This document shows positions 1 to 11,507 of a stretch of DNA of 64,000 bases, one piece after another. Every line of letters begins with the position of its first letter. Position 1 is the first letter of the stretch. Source of the DNA: Leucaena leucocephala (Eukaryota > Streptophyta > Magnoliopsida > Fabales > Fabaceae); contig CM073563.1 of NCBI GenBank assembly GCA_037074615.1, positions 16,538,501 through 16,602,500 of the forward strand. The letters run 5' to 3'. The notes under the pieces were generated by a model. That model saw nothing but the letters and a program-made list of their open reading frames with translations. It ran no database searches and had not been told where the DNA came from. The position numbers and the translations under genes were made by a program.

Positions 1-541
1 AGATAATTGGCTTTTTATCAACGATCATTGCTAACTGATTCAATCACTTGAAATCTATGGTCATCGATTGATGATCATTCTAGGGCATCTTCACCATCTG
101 ATTTAATTACACATTAAGTAGTTTTTAAACAGTGCATTAGTGGTTTTATGAGTAATGTTATGGGCTCAATCGATCGATTGAAATTTTATTTAAGATTTAG
201 TAATTTTAAAATTCTCATATCATATTTAGAGCTAGATAGGTTTCTATCATCAAAAGTCTTTCTCAAGATATTTCTTTAACAATCCACTTATTCTCAATCA
301 TGATCAAAAATACAAAAACATTTACTTTACTGCACCCTTATTTTATTGCATAAAAAATCAACCAAACCTAAAGCTGACTTTTACTTTCACTCAGGTTTTC
401 AGTGATTTTGTCACCAATCTGTTAGGGTTCCAATAAAAAGGGCTCCTTGAGAAGAATGATAGGGTTATTCCTTATACTACATTAATATGGTGCAATTACT
501 TTTATTTTGATGAGTCAGATGAGCACAATCCACCTCAATCA
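1..541 (+). repeat. 3' part of the 5' LTR of element E
   Basis: The sequence matches the end of the other family LTRs at 51324-52785 (+), 3250-4702 (-), 11508-12869 (-) and 62599-64000 (-). It ends ...ATCA at 538-541, directly before the primer site. That agrees with the TGAT...ATCA termini seen where target duplications define the LTR ends. The LTR start lies upstream of the window; by comparison with the 1462-bp 3' LTR about 0.9 kb is missing. Confidence 0.85.
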
Positions 542-542
542 A

Positions 543-563
543 TGGCGTCATTACCGGAGAGCC
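543..563 (+). other. Primer-binding site of element E (tRNA-Asp type)
   Basis: TGGCGTCATTACCGGAGAG follows the LTR end by one base. It resembles the complement of the 3' end of plant tRNA-Asp (TGGCGCCGTTGCCGGGG), with C/G to T/A changes at CpG sites. This primer type is characteristic of Athila/Tat-lineage Ty3/gypsy elements. Confidence 0.75.
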
Positions 564-1038
564 AACTAATTGGTTCATTAGTAATTAGTCATCAATTTCA
601 TTACTTACTTGAGTCATTTTTTTGTTTGAATTTTAGTTTTTGTTGTTTACATTGCATAGCACTTTGCATTTTTTAAGTTTTTGTGAATTTTCTCTCTGCA
701 CCTTTAGTCCTGGCCACATATAACTGTGTTATGACCGGATTTTCTCTATGTAGTGCTTGATTACTCTCTATGAACTCTAGTCTTAACAGTAATAATCTCT
801 GGTCACAACTATTTCAGAAAATTTCCTCTCTGTGATTTTTGGTTGCAACTATATCATATTTTAATCGTTAGGTTGAACCAAATTTTTAGAACTTTTATTC
901 TCTGTGTAATTAGGTCACGACCTAAACACCCTTTTATCGTGACGAGTTGAATTTTTTTGCTATGAAACTTCTATGTCTGATTGTGATTACTTCCCTAGTT
1001 ATTCTTGATTGTTCTAGCATTGCATACGTAGCAGGGCT
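564..1038 (+). other. Noncoding leader of element E with paired palindromes
   Basis: No gene is visible between the primer site and gag. The stretch holds decayed copies of the GTCGCGAC palindrome in pairs: 707/728, 780/802, 842/864 and 914/936, spaced 21-22 bp. Runs like 'ctctctgtg' lie between the pairs. The equivalent leaders of I (35880-36240) and O (38990-39310) show the same pattern. Confidence 0.6.
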
Positions 1039-2860
1039 GAACCATTAGTGCCTTTTGAACCTAAAATTGAGAGACAACTTAGGAAACTAAGGAAAGAATT
1101 TATGGAAGAGACAAAACCAACATAATCTAGCTCATCTTCTAGTGTCCCTGGATCTGAAATTGGGCTTAATTTAGAGATTCCATTAGAAATTTCTAATATG
1201 GCTAAGATTAATCCTAATGAGCATGATGGGTATAATAGACAAGGAGAAAATGAAATACCAATGAATGTAGAAGATAATAAAAGTGAGAGAAATAAATAAT
1301 TCGCATGTGAATTTGATCCTTATGGATTTTATACTTAAGAGCCTAATTTGAAATTAAAGGAGCTTTGATTATATCCTTCCCTAAATTTCATGGTTTTGTA
1401 GGAGAATATTCACATCGCCACTTATAAACCATGCATATGATATGCTCTTTGATGAAGCCCCCAATGACTGCATTGGATGATATCTTAAGGAGGTGTTTCC
1501 ATTTCACTTTGGAAGGGAAGGCTAATGAGTGGTTATACAATCTACCAACTCATTTCTCCACTCTTACATGGGATTAGTTGAAGTCAACATATTTAAAATA
1601 GCTATTCCCGTCCTCTAAGACAACTCGGATAAAGAGGATAATTACAAACATTATGCAACAGGATGGAGAGTTATTACATGAATATTGGACAAGATTTATC
1701 AACTTGTTGGCTCGATGTCCATACCACAACATGACAAAGGCTGATCTAGTAAACATTTTCTTTGACGGTCTACTCTTTCACAATTAGGTATCCTTAAATG
1801 TAGCAGCAAATGGATCTTTAAGAGATAAGACCCCACAAATAAGTTGGGAATTATTCTAGAAAATGGCTAATGAAGACCATCAAACTGAGGATCCAAGGAG
1901 AATAACCTCATCATCTTTGGGTAATTCAAAAGAGATTTTGGTAGAAATAGAAGCTTTAGAAAACCGAATGGAAAAGAGGACGAATTTAATTGAAAGAGAG
2001 ATGCATTCCACAAAGCAAGTTCATGCAGTGGGGGCCTCACAAGAACTAGTTACAGGATGCGAGTCATGTGGTTCAATGATGCATGCCACAAGTACATGTG
2101 ATACACATTATGAAGAAATAGTAGCAATGTATCGAAGGAGAGACATTTAATACCAGAAGAGAGACCCATAATCTAACACATATAGCCTTGGTTGGAGAGA
2201 CGACCCAAATTTTAGGTAGGGGAGTGTGGAAAATTGGCCTAACTAATTCCAAGGACGTGGTGCTTCCTCAAGCAACTACTAAAACAATACAAGGTATGTT
2301 TCCTGCTCATCCTAAGGCTTTAACAACACCAAGGCCATATGAGACCTCTCAATTGCTGAAAAGTATGGCTGCATAGATGACAAACATGGACAGTAGAATG
2401 ACCAATATAGAGCACAAGCTTAAAGAGAATGACAGTCAATTCACATCTATAGCTTCAATTGTTTAAAGCATACAGAAGGATAATACTTATGTGCACAGAA
2501 AACTTGAGGAGCTAAGTTCCAAGAATACAAATATTCAAGTTAGTTAACTCAAGTTGCCAATACAGTGAGTGACATCCAAACAAAGAGCAGTGGCAACATA
2601 CCTTCGAATATTGTCATTAATCTAAAGGGTCTGAATGCCATATCACTCAGAAGTGGGAGAGAAGTCCTATTTAAGAAAGATGAAACATCAAGGGAGGATA
2701 TCAAAGATTTTGAAGTTGAAAATTCAACAATATCACAAATGAAGATTGGAAAACCAGAGAGTATTAAAGAACAACAACTTATGATCAAGAAAGCAACCCA
2801 AGAGGAGAACTCAAACTCACAAGAGGAAATATAGGAAAAATAAGAAGAGGAAGTGAAAAA
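1039..2860 (+). pseudogene. Decayed gag of element E
   Basis: Translation in broken frames gives an EPLVPFEP-like start at 1039. A capsid-type stretch follows at about 1374-1580 (FPKFHGF..., then WLYNLPTHFSTLTWD) and at 1650-1780. A reading frame at 1863-2150 contains CESCGSMMHATSTC. At about 2185 there is a GWRDxPNF motif typical of Athila-type gag, and 2565-2834 contains LNAISLRSGREV, which normally precedes protease. Gag would form the virus-like particle. Stops and frameshifts throughout show it is dead. It is the only gag in the nest without an insertion, so it serves as the empty-site reference for I, S and G. Confidence 0.8.
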
Positions 2861-2879
2861 GGATCCTCTACATATATAG

Positions 2880-3249
2880 GTAAGGGGGTACGTATAAAGG
2901 ATCTCCCTTTTGCAAAAGGTTATTTTGCTATAAAGAAAAAGATTGATTTTGAATTTGCAAAAGATTTTTTCAATCTCTTCAATAAGTTAGAAATAAGCAT
3001 CCCTAAGGTTGAATTCCTCAAGATAAATCCTAAATATACTAAATTTTTAAAAGAGATGTGTGCTAATAAGAAAGTTTAGACCTTTTGAGAGAATTTAGGT
3101 AAGTGTTAATGTGTCATCACTTTTTAAGGTTGAATTATTGGTTAAGTGCCAAGACCTAGGATCTTACAAAATCTCATGCACTATAGGCAAGGTTCATATT
3201 AAAGGGGGGTTATTAGATCTAGGGGCTGATAATGTAATGCCATGGTCAA
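2880..3249 (+). pseudogene. Truncated protease region of element E
   Basis: The translation resembles the Athila linker and aspartic protease: a DLPFAKGYF / YTKFLKEMC stretch, then CTIGKVHIKGGLLDLGAD (the region of the active-site aspartate) and MPWS. The frame is interrupted by stops and ends at 3249, where O is inserted. The target duplication is probably GTCAA at 3245-3249; its partner is lost in a deletion on O's other side. Confidence 0.75.
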
Positions 3250-4702
3250 TGATTTGCAACGCGGATGTCATCATCTAGCTCTTTAAAATAAAAGTAATTG
3301 CACCCTATTAATGCAGTATAACGCATAACCCTATCATTCTTCTTAATAAGCCCTTTTTATTAGAACCGTAGCAGATTGGTGACAAAATATTGAAAACCTG
3401 AGTGAAAGTAAAAATGAGTTTTGGGTTTGGTTCATTTTTTATGCAATAAAATAAGAGTGCAGTAAAGTAAATATTTTTGTATTTTTTATTAAGAGAGAAA
3501 ATTGATGGATTGTTAAAGAAGTATATTGAGAAAGACTCTTGATAATGGAAACCTATCTATCCTTGCTCTTCATATGATATGGGAATTTTAAAATCACTAA
3601 GTCTTAAATAAAACCTTAATCGATAGATTGAATCCAGAACATTAATATTCTTCAACTCCTTTGTCAAAGCTAGTGCAAAACCAATAATATGCTGTTTAAA
3701 AATTACTTAGCTTGTAATTAAATTAGATGATGAAAATGCCCTCGAATGATTATCGTTTGATGAGCATAGATTTCAAGTAATCGAATCAATTAACAACGAT
3801 CATTGTTTAAAACCCAATTAAGAAATCAAAACTAAAATATTCATATTAAACCAACATCCAAATCATCCAAATTCGATTACAAAACCTAATCTCAGAATAA
3901 TCGATCGATATCCAATCCTTACTCATAAAATGAAAACCCTAGATCTAGGATTTCGAAAACCATAAGAAAGATGAGATTAAAACTAAAAACTCCCTAGTGT
4001 AATGTAATCTATGAGCTCAAGATATACAATCCATCAGCAAGAGACTAAAGATTTAGCCTCTCATGACTCCTACTGTGCTGCAATCGCTGCTTAGATGTGA
4101 TGCCATGAAGAAAGTAGGAAAAATAGTGATAGAAGGATGAATGATGGAAGATATGAGGGTAGGTTGTGGAGAGAATGTTTGAGTACAGCTTCTTTATCGT
4201 ATCCAGTAAAAATCTAGCCACGATCCTATTTTTAAAGCCACAAAACCCTAATAAAAAATGCGTAGCTTTACTCATTCTCTTCTTTTGTTGTGACCAGATC
4301 TTATTTTTGGTCATGACTTATGAACACAGAGAAACTTCTGAGAATCAGTGAGGTCGTGACCTGTGGACACTTTGGTCGTAACAAAAGTGCACAGAGGTTG
4401 CCCTCCTTGATTTGGTTCTCTTTATCTTATCATCTCTTTTTTACTCACATTAATTCTTGGTTTTTCTCCCAAATACTTGCAATTCAATATTAAAGCTCAC
4501 TGTTAAGGTCCAACCATTTACTAAAGAACAACATATATGCAATTTAAAGGAGTTAATTTACCATTTTACCCTTAAATCAGCATACTGGTAAGCAAAATCA
4601 TGTATTACCATAAAAACACAATTGTAGGCATAAAATGAATAGTAAAATTATCACAAAACCCTCAAAATATTATAGAAACCATACACAATTTGTGTCCTAG
4701 CA
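3250..4702 (-). repeat. 3' LTR of element O
   Basis: On the - strand it begins TGCTAGGACACAAATTG after a polypurine tract and ends at 3250 with the + strand sequence TGATTTGCAACGC. It is 1453 bp long and aligns along its length with the LTR at 51324-52785 and the one at 62599-64000. Two palindrome pairs lie in its upstream part: 4287/4310 (23 bp) and 4353/4375 (22 bp). Confidence 0.85.
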
Positions 4703-6796
4703 ATTCCCCCACACTTGAATCTTTGTACCCCTAAACAAAGACATAAAGTACACCTAAGCCAAAGCTATTAAATTTGAGATAATAACATAATCCACGGTGA
4801 AACCTTAAGACAATTAATTCACCATCTTTTAGGAATGTAAAAGTGATAACATGAGCAATGCCAAGTAATAAACTACTAAATGAAATTAACCTTAACTATA
4901 TGAGCGCAATAGATTATCTCTAAGGATGTAAGTGTTTAGTCTCCATTTTCTCTTATCGTTAGGGTTCTTTCACTCATACTCAAATTGGAAAACATCTTAC
5001 CATATGCTTGTAATGGCTATAAATCTTATCAAATATACAACACTTATACAAAGAAACAAGAGGTTTTTTAGGGGTGTAATGATGGAGATGGGCCACGTGG
5101 AATGGGATATGAAGGATAGAAAGTACCATGTGCATTCAATAATGAATATATAGCCTGAATTCATGTCTTCTGAGATGTAGAGATGGTGATTATGCTAATA
5201 GGAGTTGATAATAATGCCTCATTCAATCTCTTTTCTTTCTTCAATTTTTTCTTGCACTTCTCTATTTTTTTTGCAATATGCTTTTTCTTTCCATTATTTG
5301 GCACCTTGTATATAATACATGTAACACAATTTCACAATCATAATGATTTTCTGACATGAATAAAAGGTTTATTTCAAAGATATGATCATGCATATGTGAC
5401 TTTCTATGATGGAAAAAAGAAAAAAAATGATGGGCTCAAAGGGGGTGACTATGAATATAATATGTGCGGGCTTTTATTTGGGATATAAGGGTTTAGAAAT
5501 GGATGCCTCTATTATATTGAATAACATAAATGCTCAAGTAATTTTTAACTCAGAGCTAAGACAAGTTCTTGAGAATATAAACCAATTGAATAACTATTCA
5601 ATATAGAAATTTAGGCCAAGAATCCTTCCAACTAAGGTTTTCATCTAAATTGCTCATAAGCTAAGGTCTCAAACAATGTTCATCGTTCACTAGGCATTAA
5701 AACACTTATCACAATTGAAAACTATTTTAAATGATAGATTAAAAATTCTAAAGTAATCGATCAGAATAATATAATTATCCCAAATCTAATAGTTAAAACT
5801 TGAGTGTTTCCAATTCAGTTTCCATTTCCCAAAAATTCAAGCGTGACAATGGTTTCTATAAACTATTTCATACAAAAGGTTGAAAATAAGACATGAATCA
5901 TTTATAAAAATTTAGTAGATCAAAATGAATCCTTCTATACATCATTGTACAAAGCAAAGAGAAGGTAAATGGACATTTTGAAACTCAGGTCGTGACTGAA
6001 AGCAGTGAAGGTCGCGACCAAATTTTATAGTGAGTGTTTACCCTGAACTTACAATAGATAGTCGTGACTAAGAATGATTAAATCGCAACAACAATACATA
6101 GAGAGATGTTGTCACAACCTAATTGCACTTTTTCACGACTAATTTTCATAGAGAGCTTATTAAGACCAAAATTCCATGTCAGGTCGCGACAATACAACAC
6201 ATAGGTCACGACTAAAAATAACAGAGACTACCACTTGATAGTTTTCAATGGCCCAAAACATATTTTACACTAAAACCTTTTAGCCAACAACAAAACTGTT
6301 TAAAGTGGGGATCCAAATTTTAGTAATTCATCACACATTAAAATCAAAAACTAAAAATTTTGTGATAAAATATTGGATTAATCAAAGAATTTTGCCTTAA
6401 TTAGCATTAAAACAATAACATCTCCCCCACACTTAAACTTGATAGTGTCCTCACTGTCAGTAGAATTATAGAAATTACAGCACTATATAAGATCAATTTA
6501 AATACAGCTTTAACATAGCAATTAAACACATCACTCAATACAAATTCATAGGGAAGCTCGCAGTCACATTCAAATCATACATCACAATACAAAGAAAGCA
6601 AAGATGACAAGATGGATAAGCTAAAATCATGCAAACGAGTGTGTGGATGGAAAGATAACTGAACAAAAAGTAAGTAACTGGAGAATTTTATTCAAATACC
6701 CTAAGAAACAATAAGTAAAGAAATTAACTATTACTACTTGGTTCATCCCTTTCCAATCATCAAACCAATATATTAAACATAAATCAATTAGGAAAA
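4703..6796 (-). other. Polypurine tract and noncoding 3' region of element O
   Basis: On the - strand, TCAAGTGTGGGGGAAT (4704-4719) abuts the 3' LTR and acts as the plus-strand primer. The roughly 2 kb before it has no convincing reading frame but is conserved with 12870-15057 in I and 49240-51323 in E. It holds a palindrome array (5989-6212). A second purine-rich motif of the same wording lies at 6421-6440, about 1.7 kb from the LTR. Confidence 0.65.
5989..6212. repeat. Array of paired GTCGCGAC palindromes in O's 3' region
   Basis: Eight motif copies form four pairs: 5989/6011, 6061/6082, 6111/6132 and 6183/6205. Spacings within pairs are 22, 21, 21 and 22 bp; pair-to-pair steps are 72, 50 and 72. 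Copies at 6011 and 6183 are intact GTCGCGAC; the others differ mostly by CpG decay. Purine runs such as 'catagagag' separate pairs. Confidence 0.75.
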
Positions 6797-7301
6797 CTAG
6801 TAAAAAGGTAAGAGATAGGAAAGGGATAATCTAGCCTCAAGGAGACGGTGGGAACTCATAGCATTTGGGAGATGGCAGTTTGATTGAAAAATCTTCCCTA
6901 TTACCTTTTCTCTCCACACTAGCATCACAAAATCATGCACTTTGATGACATTGTGAAGTCCATCCAAGCTTGTCATGAATTTTCCCTATTTAAACTTGAA
7001 TTTGCCCAATGATATATATTAGTAACAAACTTCGGTGGTGTTCCCTTTATATCCTTTATATATTCTATTTTCTCAAGTGCTTCACCCAGTTGAGCTTGGT
7101 ATACTGCTGCAACATACTTAGGATCACTTTCCTTCGTTCTTGCATCATTATTTGAGATCAAATCATTCAAGAATTTTAAAGTATGAGAGATAATTATTGA
7201 ATGTGAATGAGGATAAGTAGAGGCAAAACATATTGGCCCCTTAACCAAAACAATAGATTGGGAGTTGAAGGAATTTAAAATTCACTGGTTATGTCAGCCA
7301 T
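6797..7301 (-). pseudogene. Small 3' ORF (unknown function) of element O, frameshifted
   Basis: The frame starts with ATG at 7301 and ends at a TAG at 6797. Visible peptides include VKGPI, YPHSHS, DPKYVAAVYQ and PPKFV. A frameshift follows, then VIKVHDFVMLVWRE, and the C-terminus is SLSYLLPFY. The same order is seen at 15614-15058 (I) and about 48660-49240 (E). I do not recognise the protein family and see no clear membrane segment. It occupies the place where Athila elements may carry an env-like ORF, but nothing in the sequence supports that role. Confidence 0.55.
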
Positions 7302-7306
7302 TTCTT

Positions 7307-9727
7307 GTCACAACCTGTCAACTTCTCATCATGACTCAAACTGACAGTGAGTATCTCTAGAATGTTTAGTTGTGATGTAATAGTTATTTAGTTGCAAGTT
7401 GGGATCATAGAAAGGCTATCCCTCAGCACCCTTGAAACATCCTTCTTTTCTTACGTCTTAGGGACGAAATGGTAGCATCTAGAACTACTTTTAAGGTCAT
7501 TGAAGTCAAATAACATAATCTAGAATTTTACTCTATCGAGTACTGTTCACTGTGTAAATTCCAAAGGAGTGATCTGACTTCAAAAAATCATAATTAAATC
7601 TAGAAAAATCTGAATGAAGTTCTTCAAATTGCTACACAAAGCTAACTTAATGATCTTCCAGGGAAAAATAACTCGTTGACCACACCTTGACCAAATCAAT
7701 GTTGGTCAACACTCCAATTTTACTGTTCATCTAGCATTTTCCCTTGATTTTAGCATTTTGTTCCCAACTTTGTACTAGCCAATCCCTAGATTCTCTTTAT
7801 GATTCTTCAATCCTCTTTCATCATAAACAAACCTGGCGTGTAACCTTTCCTTAGTCCTTAAACTTTGCTCTAAGGTTCCTTCTTTACATAGGTCATAACC
7901 TTATTCTTAAGCTAGCCAAGTCTCTAAACTCCTTGGAATGCTCCTAACTCCACTAGAACTCCGTCTTTTTCCTTCCCTTCTTTCTCTTTCTCTCTATTGT
8001 TTCTCTTCCTTGCCCTTTGCTCGCTGTGGAGTAGAATGGAAGGGGTGGGGCATTTATAGTTGAGGGAGGTGGAATGGATGGCTTAGATCGAATCACGATG
8101 AACGGCTCAGATCGTTTAACTTTCTCAATAAGCTTTACCTGCATTATCACATTTACATCATCATCCTCAATGACTCATCAAAAGTGACATCATCAAGTGA
8201 CACCTCATATGCTTAGGTTGTGCAATAATGGGGCCCTTGGGATACCTCACTAGCTGACTCAGTGCTTCCAGAGTCTTTTCCTGGAATGAACGGCTGAGAT
8301 CATGCCACGTGTTCGCTTTTTCTTCTTTCCCTAAACTCATGCCATGTGGCTGCCTTGTGGGCCCCATGAGGACACCTTTCATGCCACCTCATGGTTATAG
8401 ATGAGTCTAAAGCTCTATGTGATCACTTTCCCTAGTTCTATCTTTAACCGTATAACTTTACTTTATTAAAAAGTACTAAACTAATATTTTAATGCCACTT
8501 AGACCCACATCACTCTTGGGCCATGTTTTTGGATATCTGGGAATGTCATCTTGTGACTCTAATCAAGCCAAAGTACTCTGGTGGCTTGATTCCTAAGAAA
8601 TATCCCATAGGGAATTACCAAAATGCCCTTTATTCACTCTTTATTTCCTTGAATAACTCTAGGAGCATTATTGTCTTTTCATACATTGTTAGAGTATTTC
8701 CTCACCTTGTCAACTATCCAGGTAACTTTCATTGACTATCTAACTTTAATCAAATGACCAAACTACCCTTTACTCACTCTTTAGTTATTTCATAACATAA
8801 GGGCATTTTCGTCATTTTGCACTTTTTTTGCACATTTTCGGCACTGACCTCTTTAACTGATAAACTAATATCATGGGCCTGGGCCTCATTTGGCGTCATC
8901 ATAGACCTATTTATGACATCATCTGATCTTATTTAGCTATAACTTGCTTACTGCTAAGTTTCATAATCAGATTACGGGAGTTCTCAAACTCCTGTCAAAA
9001 TTCATTAAATGTGAATAGCTTTTTCTATAGATCTCCTTTCGATGTTCTATCAGATCCATGACATCTGGTGTCATAAGGCACACCTTCCTATAACTTTTCA
9101 CTTATATCTGAGGTCCATAAGATCTAATAAAATTTCAGATAACTTTCATATTATCAGATAAATATCTGCTATCTGGAACTCTAAGAAAATTTATGTATCA
9201 TGCTAGATTAACTAGCATAACTTTCTCTATCTACTGATGAATTTTGGGACTGAAACGCTTCCAGGAAGTTCTAAGCCTTTTCTGGCTGAACTTTCTATAA
9301 TTACAATTTTGCTCTTGAAAACTCTTGAAAATTACACTTTAGTCCCTCAACTTTTCATAATTATACTCAATGGCCCACAACTTGTATCTACTTTCATTTT
9401 TGGCCTTAGAACTTTTAGACTTTTCAGTATAGTCCCTCTCTTTCTTCAAAATGACCATTATACCCCCAGGGAATTTCATTATTTATAATTTAGTCCCTAA
9501 ACTTTCTCTTAGTTGCAGTTTAGTCCCTGAACATCATATGTATACTTCTATGACTTCTGCTCAATAGGGTCTGGTAGCATAACTTTTTTAGGCTACATAC
9601 TGAGCTTCTACGTCAAAAAATCAGGATATGATAACCCTGATATGCTGTCGTGACTTTATTATCTTTGTGACGCGACTGGATATCTTGAGAGTTTTTGGTC
9701 ATGACCAAGCAATCATCCTGTCATGAC
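7307..9727. repeat. Palindrome array between O's protease and 3' ORF, split by solo LTR H
   Basis: Pairs are at 7307/7328 and 7369/7391 to the left of H, and 9647/9669 and 9698/9720 to its right. Spacings are 21-22 bp. The intact counterpart in I is at 15620-15897. Only 7307-7427 and 9639-9727 belong to the array; the rest is H and its target duplications. Confidence 0.7.
7433..9633 (-). mobile_element. Solo LTR H (gypsy, related to F)
   Basis: This is a 2201-bp LTR on the - strand, flanked by ACCCT at 7428-7432 and 9634-9638. Its - strand start (TATCATATCC) and end (AAGGATGTTTCA) match the termini of F and G (TGTCATATC...GATGTTAYA), with the start TG mutated to TA. Much of it aligns with F's long LTR, including the stretch around a TATA-like box (8052-8058 on the + strand, CTATAAATGCCCC on the -). 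It has no internal region, so it is the product of LTR-LTR recombination. ORFs within it look like chance frames. Confidence 0.85.
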
Positions 9728-9738
9728 TCCACTGCAAA

Positions 9739-10101
9739 GAGAGTCTCTCCCTTATCAAGTTCATTTTTAAAAGTGACATGGAGATCTTGACATCGCGACT
9801 TGTGGTCACATAAGCTCGACCTCTCTTTGTTTGTTCCACTTATAGTTTCCCAATATCTTGTATTCTTATAAAATCATTCATAAATTCTTTTCCAAAAACA
9901 TTATCACTAATGAAATATGAGATTGTTCAAAGTTATATGGGAATGAGAAATATTTGAAAATTGACAGCATGTTATTCATGTCAAAACAATTAAAACAAGA
10001 TGCACTGCCTTCATAAGAGCAAGAAAAAAAGAATAAATAGAGGAGAGAGATTCAAAATAGTTATCATAAGTACTCAAAGATGAATCTGAATCCTCATGCT
10101 C
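9739..10101 (-). other. Noncoding stretch after O's protease-linker
   Basis: Reverse transcriptase would be expected here in an autonomous Athila element. No RT motif or long frame is present; the sequence passes directly from the linker to the palindrome array. Confidence 0.55.
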
Positions 10102-11005
10102 CTAAAATTCTTTATGGGAATTTTGAGAATTATGCAACATAGGATCATACTCATCATGCAAACTCAATTCATGATCATCCCTAGTTTCTTTAATAGTATA
10201 ATTGATGGCATTCAACTCAACACAAGCAGAATTATCAAAAGGATACTTCATTGCTTCGTTCATATTGAAAGTCATTACATGGCCTCTAACTTCCATTATA
10301 ATGGAACTATGCTTCATAATAATGATTGTCTTGGAAGTTTGAAGGAAATTCTACCTAGGATTAAAGTGCTCTCATTCACTATTTCACTGGACATGTCCAA
10401 AACGTAAAAGTCAGCTGGGAACACTAAATCCTTAACCTGTACTAGAATATACTCAAGAATTCCCTTACCATACCAATTGATATATCAGCTAATTTGAGCA
10501 CTACACTTGTGTCTCTAAGATTGTTAATACCTAAGGCTAAGTATACTGACCAAGGCATTATATTAATGGTAACCCCTAGATTTAACAACACTCCCTTAAT
10601 ATGAACCTTTCCTATAGTGCATGGGATTATGTAAGATCCTAGGTCTGATAACTTAACCGATAATTCAGCCTTAAAAAGTGATGACACATTAGCACTCACC
10701 TGAATTCTCTCAAGAGGCCTAAATTTTTTCTTATCAGCACATAACTCTTTTAAAAATTTAGCATATTTAGCATTTCTCTTGAGGAATTCAACTATAGGAA
10801 TGTTTACTTCTAACTTATTGAAGAGATTGAAAGCATATTTTGCAAATTTAGAATCAATCTTTTTCTTTCTTGCAAAATAAGCTTTTGGAAAAGGGAGATA
10901 TTTAATACTTACCTTCTTACCTGTATGCATATAGGTTCCTTGGTTGCTCAACTTCACCTTCTCCTCAACTTTCTTTCCCTTGGATACTAGACTTAAAATT
11001 ATCAC
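10102..11005 (-). pseudogene. Protease and linker region of element O
   Basis: A 187-codon open stretch (11005-10442) carries FPKAYFARKKKID, YAKFLKELCADKKKFRPLERI and the protease core CTIGKVHIKGVLLNLGVTINIMPWSVY, then VLKLADISI. The usual active-site Asp (DLGA in the family) reads Asn here (LNLG), which should abolish catalysis. After a break, 10317-10102 gives MKHSSIIMEV and VMTFNMNEA, the segment that normally leads into reverse transcriptase. No RT follows. Confidence 0.75.
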
Positions 11006-11507
11006 TTCTTCTTCTTGCTTTTCCTGTATTCCTTATTGTGAGTTCTCCTCTTGGGTTAATTTCTTGATCATAACTTGTTCTTTAATAGTCTCTGATTTCC
11101 CATTCTTTATAGGTGACATTGCTAAATTTTCAACTTCAAAATCTTCTATATCCTCCCTTGCTATTTCATCTTCCTTAAATCAGACTTCTTTCCCACTACT
11201 AAGTGATATGGCATTTAGACCCTTTGGATTAATGACAGAGTTTGAAGGTATGCTGCCATTACTCTTCATTTGGATGTCACTCACTGTATGGGCAACTAGA
11301 GTTAAATGACTTATAATATGTGCATTCTTAGAACTTAACTCCTCAAGATTCCTGTGCATATCAGTATTTTCCTTTTGCATACTTCGAAGGATTTAAGCTA
11401 TGGAGGTAAATTGACCGTTATTCTCTTTGAACTTGTGGTCTATATTAGTCATTCTACTATCCATATTGTTCATCTGTGTAGCCAAACTCTTCAACAATTG
11501 AGAGGTT
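11006..11507 (-). pseudogene. C-terminal part of O's gag, left of insertion I
   Basis: On the - strand the frame resumes after I with SQLLKSLATQMNNMDSRMTNID and continues through LEELSSKNAHI and PKGLNAISLSSGKEV to the protease. It joins the gag at 37587 across I, and the target duplication AGGTT/AGGTC confirms the join. Confidence 0.75.

Larger units (their letters stand above)
1..3249 (+). mobile_element. Element E, 5' part: Athila-like Ty3/gypsy retrotransposon, outermost of the nest
   Basis: This is the 5' half of the oldest element in the nest. In order it has the 3' part of an LTR (1-541), a tRNA-Asp-type primer site (543-563), a noncoding leader, a decayed gag and the start of a retroviral-type protease. 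It stops at 3249, where element O begins in the opposite orientation inside the protease frame. The matching 3' half (small 3' ORF, noncoding region, polypurine tract, 3' LTR) resumes at about 48660 and ends at 52785. The Athila/Tat-type assignment rests on the primer site, the gag motifs and the 'LRSG' peptide before protease. All frames carry many stops. Confidence 0.85.

Noticed and set aside
8167..8382. 71-codon - strand ORF in solo LTR H
   Set aside because: It lies in U3 upstream of the TATA-like box, and the frame is not kept in F's LTR.
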